Of a stretch of DNA of 51,264 bases, positions 26,972-34,196 are shown one piece after another. The translations under genes were made by a program, and so were the position numbers. Within the stretch, counting starts at the first letter, position 1. Each line of letters starts with the position of its first letter. Origin of the DNA: Acidimicrobiia bacterium (lineage in GTDB: Bacteria; Actinomycetota; Acidimicrobiia; Spongiisociales; ZC4RG35); the NCBI GenBank assembly GCA_009377435.1, contig WHUC01000003.1, positions 1 to 51,264 on the forward strand. Reading direction: 5' to 3'. The notes below the pieces were generated by a model. The model did not search any database and had not been told where the DNA came from. It was given only the letters and a program-made list of their open reading frames with translations.

Positions 26972-27571
26972 TCAGCGATCTCCCGAGGTAAGGGGACGGC
27001 CGTAGGGAGAGCTCTTCGGCTCCGGCTCGGGTGGGGGAGTACCGCCACCGGCCAGATCCTGGATCTTGTAGGCGAACAACGCCCCCGCTCCCAGCATCCC
27101 CAGGTTGTAGGTCGCCGAGACCATGTCCTTGAGTGCGGCGAAGCTGAGGGCGACCTCGTTACCGAGCACAAGGAAGGGTGGGATGGTCAGGGCGGACCGT
27201 TGCGGTGACCAGTCGAGGTCGGTGGTGGCGAGGGTGAGCCACTCCGAGGGGACGATCCCGAAGATAATCACCAGTTCCACCCAGACGAGAAAGGCCGCGG
27301 TCGCCGCCAGCGCCCATGTCATCGGACGACCAAGGACCAGGGCTATGCCGGCACCCGCCAGCACCATCTGGGAGGCGCCGAAGACGAATAGATAGGCCAA
27401 ACCCTTCGACAACCAGCCCCGGGGGATGAGTCCGAGGCTATCGGGGTTGTCGATCTGGGCGGAATAGTGGACCCAGACCACCCCGACGGCGAGGAGGAAC
27501 AGCCCACCGGCGATCATGGACCAACCGATCCTGCGTCGCTGCGTCTCGTCTAGTTGTGCCAACCGATACAT
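26972..27571 (-). CDS. Four-helix membrane protein, first gene of the bc operon
   Basis: A 199-residue protein with about four hydrophobic helices (about 16-36, 55-80, 84-110 and 152-172) and a proline-rich C-terminal tail. No characterised family is recognised. It leads the bc operon and is immediately followed by the ferredoxin gene, so it may anchor the ferredoxin to the membrane. The ATG has CGGAG about ten bases upstream. It diverges from the CcoN-like gene across 243 bases. Confidence 0.75.
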   Translation of the reverse strand: MYRLAQLDETQRRRIGWSMIAGGLFLLAVGVVWVHYSAQIDNPDSLGLIPRGWLSKGLAYLFVFGASQMVLAGAGIALVLGRPMTWALAATAAFLVWVELVIIFGIVPSEWLTLATTDLDWSPQRSALTIPPFLVLGNEVALSFAALKDMVSATYNLGMLGAGALFAYKIQDLAGGGTPPPEPEPKSSPYGRPLTSGDR

Positions 27572-27814
27572 GCGGTGGCGCTCCGGGATAGCCGATCGTT
27601 CCTACGGGTTGTTTGTACCACAGTCACCCTATCGCTGAGAATCGCGATTGTCGGGTCGGATCCGAAATCGGATGCGGCACAATACACCCCTATTGGGATG
27701 ACCGAACGACGGCTTTCTCTTCTAGTTGTGATGTGGTTCCCTTCCCGCTCCCGCATCTTCTATCCTCCGGCCCCTAGGAGGCCGGGAGGCGAAACGACGA
27801 GGAGAACGGAATTC

Positions 27815-29275
27815 GTGGCTGACGCTCCGACCACAACCCCGCAACACCCGGTACTCGAGGGAGCAGACGAGGCCTCGCGTCTCCATCTGGTGGCGTCGAT
27901 CCCCTTCCTGGGATTGGGTGCCCTCCTGGTGGTCACCTCGTTGTTCGCCATGGTCTTCCCCTCGGCCCTCCCCCTGCTCTATGGACGGATCCGCTCACTC
28001 GGGATGGCGGCGCTGATGTTGGGATGGTTGACCAATGTCCTCGTCGGGGGCACGTATTACGTCCTCCCCCGTCTCACCGGGGCACGTCTCGGCTCGGAGA
28101 GGTTGGCCCGTCTCGGATTTCTGGCGATCAACGCGGCCGCCGTGGGGGGGATGGTCCTGGTGGCCATCGGTCTGGGTGACGGTCGCGAGCCGTTGGCGTT
28201 CCCCTGGTACGCCGACATCGTTGTCCTGGGCGCCCTGCTGATCCCGGCAATCGTGATGATCATGACCCTGAGCGACCGAGAGGAGAAGACCTCGTTCCCC
28301 ACCGTGTGGTTCACGGGTGCCGGTCTGGCGATCCTGCCCCTCTCCTATGCCGTGGGGAACATCCCCGGTCTCGGTCCCATCCCGTCGACCCTGGGTGATC
28401 TCCATTTCGTCGGGACCTTCCCCGTGGGGGTAATGCTCACCATCGGTGTTGGGCTGACGTACTTCGCCCTCGTCAGGGAGTACGACATCCCCCTCGCCTC
28501 GCGGAGTCTGGCCCAGGTCGGTCTCTGGTCATTCGTGTTCGCCTCGGGTTGGATCGGCATCGCCCAGATCGCCCAGGGGCCGGTCCCGGGCTGGCTCGGT
28601 GGTGTCACCGCCCTGCTCGGTCTCGCCCTCCCCGTCGGAATGGTGGCGACCGCGGCGAATCTCGTGGTGACACTCGAAGACGAACTCGCCGGGATCCGTG
28701 ATCGCCCCGTGGCCTTGAGTGCGGTCTGGGGAATCGGTCTCGGTGTCGTGATCGGAGCCATCGCCGCCTTCGGGTCGCTGCGTTCGGCCGCGGGTCTGGT
28801 CGCCCTCACCCCGTTTTGGGAGGGCATCCTGATCGGACTGCTGCTCGGGGTGGGGAGCCTGCTCGTCGCCTCGTTCACCTATGAGGCGTACCCCCACGTC
28901 CTCGGTAGGGCCGTCGCCTCCCCATCTCTGGCCAGGACCCACGTGCGCCTCACCGTGTTTGGAATCGGTGGGGCATCCATCGCGTTGGCCATCGGCGGGA
29001 TCGCCTCCGGTTACGCCTGGTCGGGTGGGGCCTTCACCAGCGCCTACCAGCCATTCGGGGAGGGTTGGGCCCAGGCATCATCGGCGGGGCGGTTGTTCGC
29101 AGGCATCGCCTTGCTGTTGGCCCTGGTAGGTCTGGTAGGTATCGGTGCCCTCATGGTCAACCAGTTCCAGACGGTGACCCAGGGACATGCCGTCGCCCAG
29201 GAGATCCTCGTGACCAAGGTGGCCCCGGAGGATGAGGACCTCCCCGAGGACGTAAGCGAGGACAACGATGAGTGA
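27815..29275 (+). CDS. CcoN-like haem-copper oxidase subunit I homologue lacking metal ligands
   Basis: A 486-residue protein with about 12 membrane helices that follows the cbb3 oxidase subunit I pattern. YGRIRSLGMAALMLGWLTN then TYYVLPRLTGARL matches the CcoN segment F-G-R-L-R-P-L-H with YYVxxR. However, the low-spin haem histidine is glycine. The CuB pair (GPHHLHY in CcoN) aligns with IGIAQIAQG. The GHVHAG haem motif aligns with ILIGLLLG. Only GDLHFVGTF keeps a histidine where CcoN has YGHNAVGF. It therefore cannot be a normal oxidase. GTG start with GAGGAG upstream. It overlaps the CcoO-like gene by eight bases, so the fold is retained beside cytochrome c partners. NorB-like or other haem-copper homologues were considered; none has this ligand loss. 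Confidence 0.8.
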   Translation: MADAPTTTPQHPVLEGADEASRLHLVASIPFLGLGALLVVTSLFAMVFPSALPLLYGRIRSLGMAALMLGWLTNVLVGGTYYVLPRLTGARLGSERLARLGFLAINAAAVGGMVLVAIGLGDGREPLAFPWYADIVVLGALLIPAIVMIMTLSDREEKTSFPTVWFTGAGLAILPLSYAVGNIPGLGPIPSTLGDLHFVGTFPVGVMLTIGVGLTYFALVREYDIPLASRSLAQVGLWSFVFASGWIGIAQIAQGPVPGWLGGVTALLGLALPVGMVATAANLVVTLEDELAGIRDRPVALSAVWGIGLGVVIGAIAAFGSLRSAAGLVALTPFWEGILIGLLLGVGSLLVASFTYEAYPHVLGRAVASPSLARTHVRLTVFGIGGASIALAIGGIASGYAWSGGAFTSAYQPFGEGWAQASSAGRLFAGIALLLALVGLVGIGALMVNQFQTVTQGHAVAQEILVTKVAPEDEDLPEDVSEDNDE

Positions 29276-29389
29276 TCTCGCAGCCGCCGCCGAAGCGGTC
29301 GGGGCCCCCGAGGAGATGGTCCAGCGATCGGCCGAGGCCCGCGCCCAGGCCGACGGGACCAGTGTCGAGGAGGTGCTGGCGGCCTGGGC
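29268..29389. repeat. Duplicated 122-base segment, copy 1
   Basis: Bases 29268-29389 and 30079-30200 differ at about five positions (96% identity). They encode the same N-terminal helical module in two neighbouring cytochrome genes. The similarity continues more loosely through the acidic linker, and the bases at the gene junction (GATGAGTGATCTC) are also shared. Confidence 0.9.
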
Positions 29390-30086
29390 GGGGGGTGGGG
29401 GCGGCTCGGCCGCACCGGCTGAGTCCGAGGCCGACGAGGCCGCCCCCGAAACCCCGCCCGAGGAGACCGCGGAGACACCGGCCGAGGGAGCACCCGAGGA
29501 AGAACCCGCCGAACAACCCGACACCACACCCAGCGCCGCCCCGGCCCCCGCCGCGGCGGCAGAACCCGCGGCGGCGGCACCCTCACAGGTGGAAGAAGCG
29601 GCGGTGACGGCGATTCCCATCCTCGAGAGCGACAAGGCCGATCAACCCCTCCTGGTCGTCCTCGGTGCGGTGGCCGTCTTCGCCCTCACCGCATTGCTTG
29701 GATTCGTGTTCCCCTCCCTTCCCGCCGACTCCGACCAGGTGGTCACCTCGAACATCGCCTTCTCCGAGAGCGCCATCGAGGGTCGCACCCTCTATCAGCA
29801 GCTCGACTGCGCCTCGTGTCACACCCAGATGGTGCGACCGGTCGTCGCCGACGTCGCACTAGGTCCGGTCACACTCGAGGACACCAATCAGGTCCTCGGT
29901 GTCCGCAGGATCGGTCCCGATCTGAGTTACGTCGGGTCCCGACTGGACCCGGCCGCCATCAGGGCGATCATCACGGGTGGGGGGAACCATCCCGCGGTCT
30001 CCCTCGCCGAGGACGATCTGGACGCCCTCACCAGCTATCTCACCGAATCCCGGTCCGAGAACGTGGAGACTGACGCCGATGAGTGA
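29268..30086 (+). CDS. CcoO-like membrane cytochrome c with N-terminal helical module
   Basis: A 272-residue protein. Residues 1-45 are the shared module (APEEMVQRSAEARAQADGTS then VEEVLAAW), residues 46-115 an Ala/Pro/Glu-rich linker, and residues 125-148 one membrane helix. The haem domain has CASCH at 181-185 followed by TQMVRPV, matching the CcoO motif C-x-x-C-H-S-Q-M-I-R-P, and RRIGPDLSYVGSRLD matches the CcoO segment RTGPDLARVG. The CcoO domain is shorter than in true cbb3 oxidases. The ATG overlaps the upstream gene by eight bases. Confidence 0.85.
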   Translation: MSDLAAAAEAVGAPEEMVQRSAEARAQADGTSVEEVLAAWAGGGGGSAAPAESEADEAAPETPPEETAETPAEGAPEEEPAEQPDTTPSAAPAPAAAAEPAAAAPSQVEEAAVTAIPILESDKADQPLLVVLGAVAVFALTALLGFVFPSLPADSDQVVTSNIAFSESAIEGRTLYQQLDCASCHTQMVRPVVADVALGPVTLEDTNQVLGVRRIGPDLSYVGSRLDPAAIRAIITGGGNHPAVSLAEDDLDALTSYLTESRSENVETDADE

Positions 30087-30200
30087 TCTCTCAGCAGCCG
30101 CCGAAGCGGTCGGGGCCCCCGAGGCGATGGTCCAGCGATCGGCCGAGGCCCGCGCCCAGGCCGACGGGACCAGTGTCGAAGAGGTGTTGGCGGCCTGGGC
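30079..30200. repeat. Duplicated 122-base segment, copy 2
   Basis: Second copy of the segment at 29268-29389, at the start of the next gene. Because the differences are few and partly silent, the copies look recently duplicated or kept alike by gene conversion. Confidence 0.9.
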
Positions 30201-31107
30201 CGGGGGCGGTACCGCCGCAGGGGCGGCGCCCCCGACCGAAGAGGCTCCCGAAGCCCCCACCGAGGAGACCGCGGAGACACCCGCCGAGGAAGCACCCGAG
30301 GAAGCACCCGCCGAACAACCCGACGCCGCACCGAGCGAGGCCCCAGCGCCCGCCGCGGCAGAACCGGCCGCCGCCGCCATCGCCCCCAGGGCCGCCCCAC
30401 CCGCACCGGAGACCGTCACGCCCGACGAAGCCGCCAACTACCCGGTGGTGATCACCGTTCCCACCGCGGGCATCAAGGAGCGCACCAACTACGCGGTGCC
30501 GACGTGGCTCGTCGCCCTGTTCATGCTGGTGCCCCTGTTCGGGCTGCTCGGCCTCGCCGGTGGCGCCGAGACGGTCTGCAACGAGGCGACGGAGCTCCAG
30601 ATGGACCGCCAGACGGGGAACCTCGTCAATTGTGACGGAACCGCCTTCGAGGGACGGGAGGCCGCCGGTGGCGGGGCGGACTTCATCGCCATCGGCGAGG
30701 GGATCTATCCCGAGTGCGCCAGTTGTCATGGCCCCAACGGTGAGGGAGGTGTCGGTCCCGCATTGGCACCGGTGACCGGGACCTTTGGCTCGTGCACCGA
30801 CCACATCGCCTGGGTCGCCGCGGGCACATCGGGGTTCCAGGCCCAGGGTCTGGGGACCTATGGGGACTCCGGTAAACCGGTGGGGGGCGGAGGCAACATG
30901 CCCGGGTTCGAGGGGACACTCGACGCCGAGCAGATGGCCTCGGTGGTGGCGTTCGAACGCGTCCGCTTCGGGGGGGAGAACCCCGAGGCGGCGTTGGTCG
31001 CCTGTGGTCTCGCCGAGGAGGAGACCACCGAAGGTGGGGAGGAGGGCGCCGAGGAAGCCGAGGGTGGCGACGGCGCCACCGTGACCACGGCCGGTTCCGG
31101 GGGCTGA
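30079..31107 (+). CDS. Membrane cytochrome c with N-terminal helical module
   Basis: A 342-residue protein. Residues 1-45 are the shared module, followed by an acidic, Ala/Pro-rich linker to about 130. One membrane helix spans about 136-158 (VPTWLVALFMLVPLFGLLGL). A single cytochrome c domain has CASCHGPNGEGG at 213 onward. Two extra cysteines flank the region before the haem (AETVCNEAT, LVNCDG), and two more follow it. A NMPGF segment offers the likely axial methionine. The tail is Glu/Gly/Thr-rich. It resembles CcoP in place but carries only one haem. The start overlaps the previous gene by eight bases in the same way as the one before. Confidence 0.85.
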   Translation: MSDLSAAAEAVGAPEAMVQRSAEARAQADGTSVEEVLAAWAGGGTAAGAAPPTEEAPEAPTEETAETPAEEAPEEAPAEQPDAAPSEAPAPAAAEPAAAAIAPRAAPPAPETVTPDEAANYPVVITVPTAGIKERTNYAVPTWLVALFMLVPLFGLLGLAGGAETVCNEATELQMDRQTGNLVNCDGTAFEGREAAGGGADFIAIGEGIYPECASCHGPNGEGGVGPALAPVTGTFGSCTDHIAWVAAGTSGFQAQGLGTYGDSGKPVGGGGNMPGFEGTLDAEQMASVVAFERVRFGGENPEAALVACGLAEEETTEGGEEGAEEAEGGDGATVTTAGSGG

Positions 31108-31143
31108 TCACTCCCGGGTGATGGGCACTAGCCTTCATGATCT

Positions 31144-31236
31144 ATGCGTCCGGCAACATCCCTCGTCATAGTCATCCTCATGGCGGTCATCGTGATCGCC
31201 GGCGCCATCAAGGCTGTCGGCCTGCTTTTCCCGTGA
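31144..31236 (+). CDS. Possible 30-residue single-helix membrane protein
   Basis: A short frame encoding MRPATSLVIVILMAVIVIAG and ten more residues (total 30), with one clear hydrophobic helix and a basic N-end. It lies 36 bases after the cytochrome c gene and overlaps the 3' end of the convergent SAM-hydrolase gene. Small single-helix proteins (CcoQ, CydX) accompany respiratory oxidases, which fits the context. There is no strong ribosome site; TAGCCT lies nine bases before the ATG. Could be a chance frame. Confidence 0.45.
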   Translation: MRPATSLVIVILMAVIVIAGAIKAVGLLFP

Positions 31237-32029
31237 TGACCGTCCGCCCCAGGGTGAGACCGCACTCCTCGTCGGCACGCCCCTCCCGAATGGCGATGGC
31301 GAGGAGACCCGACGAGTCGACATGTAGCAGGGGGGCGCCCGGCTCGACGTCGGCGTAGGTGGTCACCCACAACAGCTCGTGATCGGTCGAGCCGATCCGA
31401 ACGGTGACCTTGTCCCCCACATTGCATCCCAGTCCCATCAGGGTCTCGGGGTCGAGGTTGGTTTGGGCGTTTCCGAAGTTGTCGATCCACCACACCTCGC
31501 CGTGAAGCTTGTCGTCCTTGATCTCGGGAAGAGGGAGAAGGAGGGGGCTGACCGAGTCGGGGTCGACTTCGGGGCCGAGATCCCCAATGCTCATCTCGCC
31601 GGTGGCGAGAAGGGCGGCCGCGGGGGCGAAGACATCACGACCGGCGAAGGTGTCACCGGGTGAGGTGATCCGGGCATCGGGATTCTCCACGGAGTGGATC
31701 CGGGTCGCCCCCCCGACCAGTGCCACCGCAGGTGACAGCAGACCGTTGTCGGGACCGATGAAGTGTCCCCGTTGGGTCTCGGCGGCGAGGGCCCGTCGGC
31801 TGGTGCCCACCCCGGGATCGACGACCGCGAGCACGATCCCGTCCTCCGGCAGATACTGAACGGCCCGCATCAGGGTGAGGGCACCGCCCCGCAGATCCCC
31901 ACGATCGACCCCGTGGGTGATATCGATCACCCGTGACTCCGGCGCCAAAGTCGCCAGGACCCCGTGGATGACCCCCACGAACTCGTCGATCAACCCGAAA
32001 TCGGATAGGAAGCTGATGGGCGCCGTCAT
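31208..32029 (-). CDS. S-adenosyl-L-methionine hydroxide adenosyltransferase (SAM hydrolase)
   Basis: A 273-residue member of the DUF62 / SAM hydrolase (duf-chlorinase-like) family, which splits SAM to adenosine and methionine using water. Family motifs are present: FLSDFGLIDEFVGVIHGVL near the N-terminus, the Asp-rich VDPGVGTSRRAL, FIGPDNGLLSP, and GDTFAGRDVFAPAAA. The C-terminal beta domain contains WWIDNFGNAQTNL. The ATG at 32029 is used (TACCGT seven bases upstream). It stands alone, convergent with the cytochrome genes and divergent from the subtilase. Confidence 0.93.
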   Translation of the reverse strand: MTAPISFLSDFGLIDEFVGVIHGVLATLAPESRVIDITHGVDRGDLRGGALTLMRAVQYLPEDGIVLAVVDPGVGTSRRALAAETQRGHFIGPDNGLLSPAVALVGGATRIHSVENPDARITSPGDTFAGRDVFAPAAALLATGEMSIGDLGPEVDPDSVSPLLLPLPEIKDDKLHGEVWWIDNFGNAQTNLDPETLMGLGCNVGDKVTVRIGSTDHELLWVTTYADVEPGAPLLHVDSSGLLAIAIREGRADEECGLTLGRTVITGKAGRQP

Positions 32030-32036
32030 GGATGGA

Positions 32037-32042
32037 ACGGTA
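32037..32042 (-). promoter_or_regulatory. -10 box of the SAM hydrolase gene (leaderless type)
   Basis: TACCGT lies seven bases before the ATG at 32029. Confidence 0.45.
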
Positions 32043-32142
32043 GTAGGGGCCGCCACACCCCCGATTCCGAACTCGTATCGATCGGCAAACCATCGGGCCG
32101 ACCCGTGACAAGAGGCATCGTGGATGGGGACGGTCGGTTGGG

Positions 32143-32169
32143 TTGAACCGACACCGGGTTTGGTATCCT
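32143..32169 (+). promoter_or_regulatory. Candidate promoter of the subtilase gene
   Basis: TTGAAC (32143-32148) and TATCCT (32164-32169) are separated by 15 bases, with a TGG extension before the -10 box. Transcription from here would give a leader of roughly 45 bases holding the GAAAGGGG ribosome site. Confidence 0.4.
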
Positions 32170-32223
32170 CTAATCCTCAAAGGCAAAAGCGGGGTACGAA
32201 GCAACGAGAAAGGGGAATCCTCC

Positions 32224-34080
32224 ATGCATGGTCCAAAGCGTCTTGCCCTCATCTTGATGGTCATGGCAATGTTCTCTGCGCTCCTTCCCGTCGGCGGCCA
32301 GGAGGCGGAATCCGCCGACGCCGAGGCCGAGACCCCCGGTGAAACCGTTTACGTCTGGGCCATCACGGGCGGCACCAGTGCCGCCAGTGATTTCGCCGCC
32401 ACCGCGGCACAGGCCGACGGTGTCGTCGAGGCGACGGCAACTCTCGGTGGACTCGATCTGTCCAGCGTCGTCCGTCTTGAAGTCGAGGGAACCGATCGCG
32501 CAGCCATCGCCTCCCGACTCAGCGACGAGCTCGGTGTCCCTGTCGCACCGGGGACGACGGAGCTCTCCATCGGCGACGACCCATTGCAGGGAGAGCAGTG
32601 GGCACTTGATCCTCCCGCAGAAGGTGGCATCGAGGTGGATGACGCCTGGCAACGCTCCCGCGGCGAGGGAGTGGTTGTTGCGGTCGCCGACAGTGGTATC
32701 GACCCGAGCCACCCCGACATGGACGACATCATCGCCATCAACACCGACGAGATACCCGACAATGGCGTCGATGACGACAACAACGGGTTCATCGACGATG
32801 TCGCCGGTTGGGACTTCATCGAGAACGACCCTGTCCCCCAGGAGACCATCGGCCATGGGACTTCGGTGTCGTCGCTGATCGCCGCCCCCGAAAACGGCGT
32901 CGGAATGGTCGGAGTGGCCCCGGAGGCCAAGATCATGCCGCTGCGGGTATGTGCCGATCGGTCATGCGACCTCGACGCCGTCCTCAACGCAGTGATCTAT
33001 GCCGGTGCGAATGGCGCCGATGTCGTCAACCTGTCCCTCGGTGGGACTGCTCCCGAGGGTCATCCCGACGCCGAGACCATCAACGAGATCATCGCCGATG
33101 CCGTCGAGGAATACGACATCATCGTGATCGCAGCCGCCGGTAATAGCGCCGAAAGCACCGAGGACGTTGAACTCATCCCCGCCGAGGGCTCCGCCGTTCT
33201 CGGAGTCGCATCGACGAGCCGGGATGGATCGTTCACGGACGTCTTCGATGAGGCGGCCCCCGAGTTCGGTTCGAGCTACGGCCCCGGTATCGAGGTCGCC
33301 GCACCCGGTGATGATGTGCTCGTCGCCGACGCCACGTCCGGGGAATGGAGTCGGGGGGACGGAACCTCGTTCTCGACGCCACTGACGTCGGGCGTGGCCG
33401 CTCTCATCGAGGGCGCAAACGACCGGTCGGCGGAAGAGATTCGGGAGTACATCATGCAGACCGTCTCCGAGCACGAAAGCCTCGAAGGCCGCGTCGACAC
33501 CGCCGGAAGGACAAACGCTCGCTTTGCGGTATGGGCCAGCAAGTTCACCGACTCCCTCGGCAGCATCTTCATCGAGGACATCGCCTGGCTGACCCAGCAG
33601 CGGATCACCCTCGGATGTAACCCGCCCGTCAACAGCCTGTACTGTCCCGACCAGGACGTGGAAAGGGAGGAAATGGCGTCGTTCATCGTAAGGGCGCTCG
33701 ACCTCCCGGCCACCGATCAGGATTACTTCGAGGACGACGAGGGTTCGGTCCATGAGGGCGATATCAACTCCTTGCGCGAGGCCGGGATCACCTACGGGTG
33801 TAACCCACCGGAGAACACCGAGTACTGCCCGACCGATGTTGTGACCCGTGGCCAGATGGCGGCGTTCCTCTCCAGGGCCTTTGACCTGGAGGCAGGCGCC
33901 GACGAGAGCGCCTTCACCGACCATCAGGACAGCGTGTTCTACGAGGACATCAACAAGTTGGCCAAGGAGAACATCACCATCGGCTGCAACCCCCCGGAGA
34001 ACGACCGCTACTGCGCCGACGAGGCTGTCGATCGTGGCCAGATGGCGGCGTTCCTGCGGAGGGCCATCACCCAACAGTAA
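32224..34080 (+). CDS. Secreted subtilisin-like serine protease with SLH-like repeats
   Basis: A 618-residue extracellular protease. A signal peptide (MHGPKRLALILMVMAMFSAL to about residue 25) is followed by a propeptide-like region to about 135. The S8 catalytic domain has Asp in VAVADSGIDPSHPD, His in TIGHGTSVSSL and Ser in GDGTSFSTPLTSG. The C-terminal third holds three repeats of about 55 residues, of the type F-x-D-x-x-x-x-x-x-x-x-D-I-x-x-L ... I-T-x-G-C-N-P-P ... Y-C-x-D ... R-G-Q-M-A-A-F-L. These are the SLH-like repeats common on secreted actinobacterial proteins, and each has a cysteine pair. They probably tether the protease to the cell surface. Confidence 0.93.
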   Translation: MHGPKRLALILMVMAMFSALLPVGGQEAESADAEAETPGETVYVWAITGGTSAASDFAATAAQADGVVEATATLGGLDLSSVVRLEVEGTDRAAIASRLSDELGVPVAPGTTELSIGDDPLQGEQWALDPPAEGGIEVDDAWQRSRGEGVVVAVADSGIDPSHPDMDDIIAINTDEIPDNGVDDDNNGFIDDVAGWDFIENDPVPQETIGHGTSVSSLIAAPENGVGMVGVAPEAKIMPLRVCADRSCDLDAVLNAVIYAGANGADVVNLSLGGTAPEGHPDAETINEIIADAVEEYDIIVIAAAGNSAESTEDVELIPAEGSAVLGVASTSRDGSFTDVFDEAAPEFGSSYGPGIEVAAPGDDVLVADATSGEWSRGDGTSFSTPLTSGVAALIEGANDRSAEEIREYIMQTVSEHESLEGRVDTAGRTNARFAVWASKFTDSLGSIFIEDIAWLTQQRITLGCNPPVNSLYCPDQDVEREEMASFIVRALDLPATDQDYFEDDEGSVHEGDINSLREAGITYGCNPPENTEYCPTDVVTRGQMAAFLSRAFDLEAGADESAFTDHQDSVFYEDINKLAKENITIGCNPPENDRYCADEAVDRGQMAAFLRRAITQQ

Positions 34081-34104
34081 ACGCACAACGAATCGCGACG
34101 AGTT

Positions 34105-34129
34105 CGGGCGCCCCACCACGGGGCGCCCG
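34105..34129 (+). terminator. Terminator hairpin after the subtilase gene
   Basis: A perfect ten-base-pair stem CGGGCGCCCC / GGGGCGCCCG with loop ACCAC, followed by TCTTGTT. It starts 25 bases after the stop. Confidence 0.8.
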
Positions 34130-34184
34130 TCTTGTTGCTCGCCAACCCGGCGACTGGCGATGTGGAACTCGTGCGTCAAACCCA

Positions 34185-34190
34185 TACCAT
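34185..34190 (+). promoter_or_regulatory. -10 box of the Clp1-like gene (leaderless type)
   Basis: TACCAT lies six bases before the ATG at 34197, with no ribosome site between. Confidence 0.55.
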
Positions 34191-34196
34191 TTGCTC

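Noticed and set aside
27765-27792. CCTCCGGCC/GGCCGG hairpin upstream of the CcoN-like gene as a riboswitch
   Set aside because: Only one simple hairpin just before the ribosome site; no recognised aptamer pattern. It may be a leader hairpin but there is no further support.
31108-31130. TCAC/GTGA hairpin after the cytochrome c gene as a terminator
   Set aside because: Stem of about five pairs only; too weak to call.
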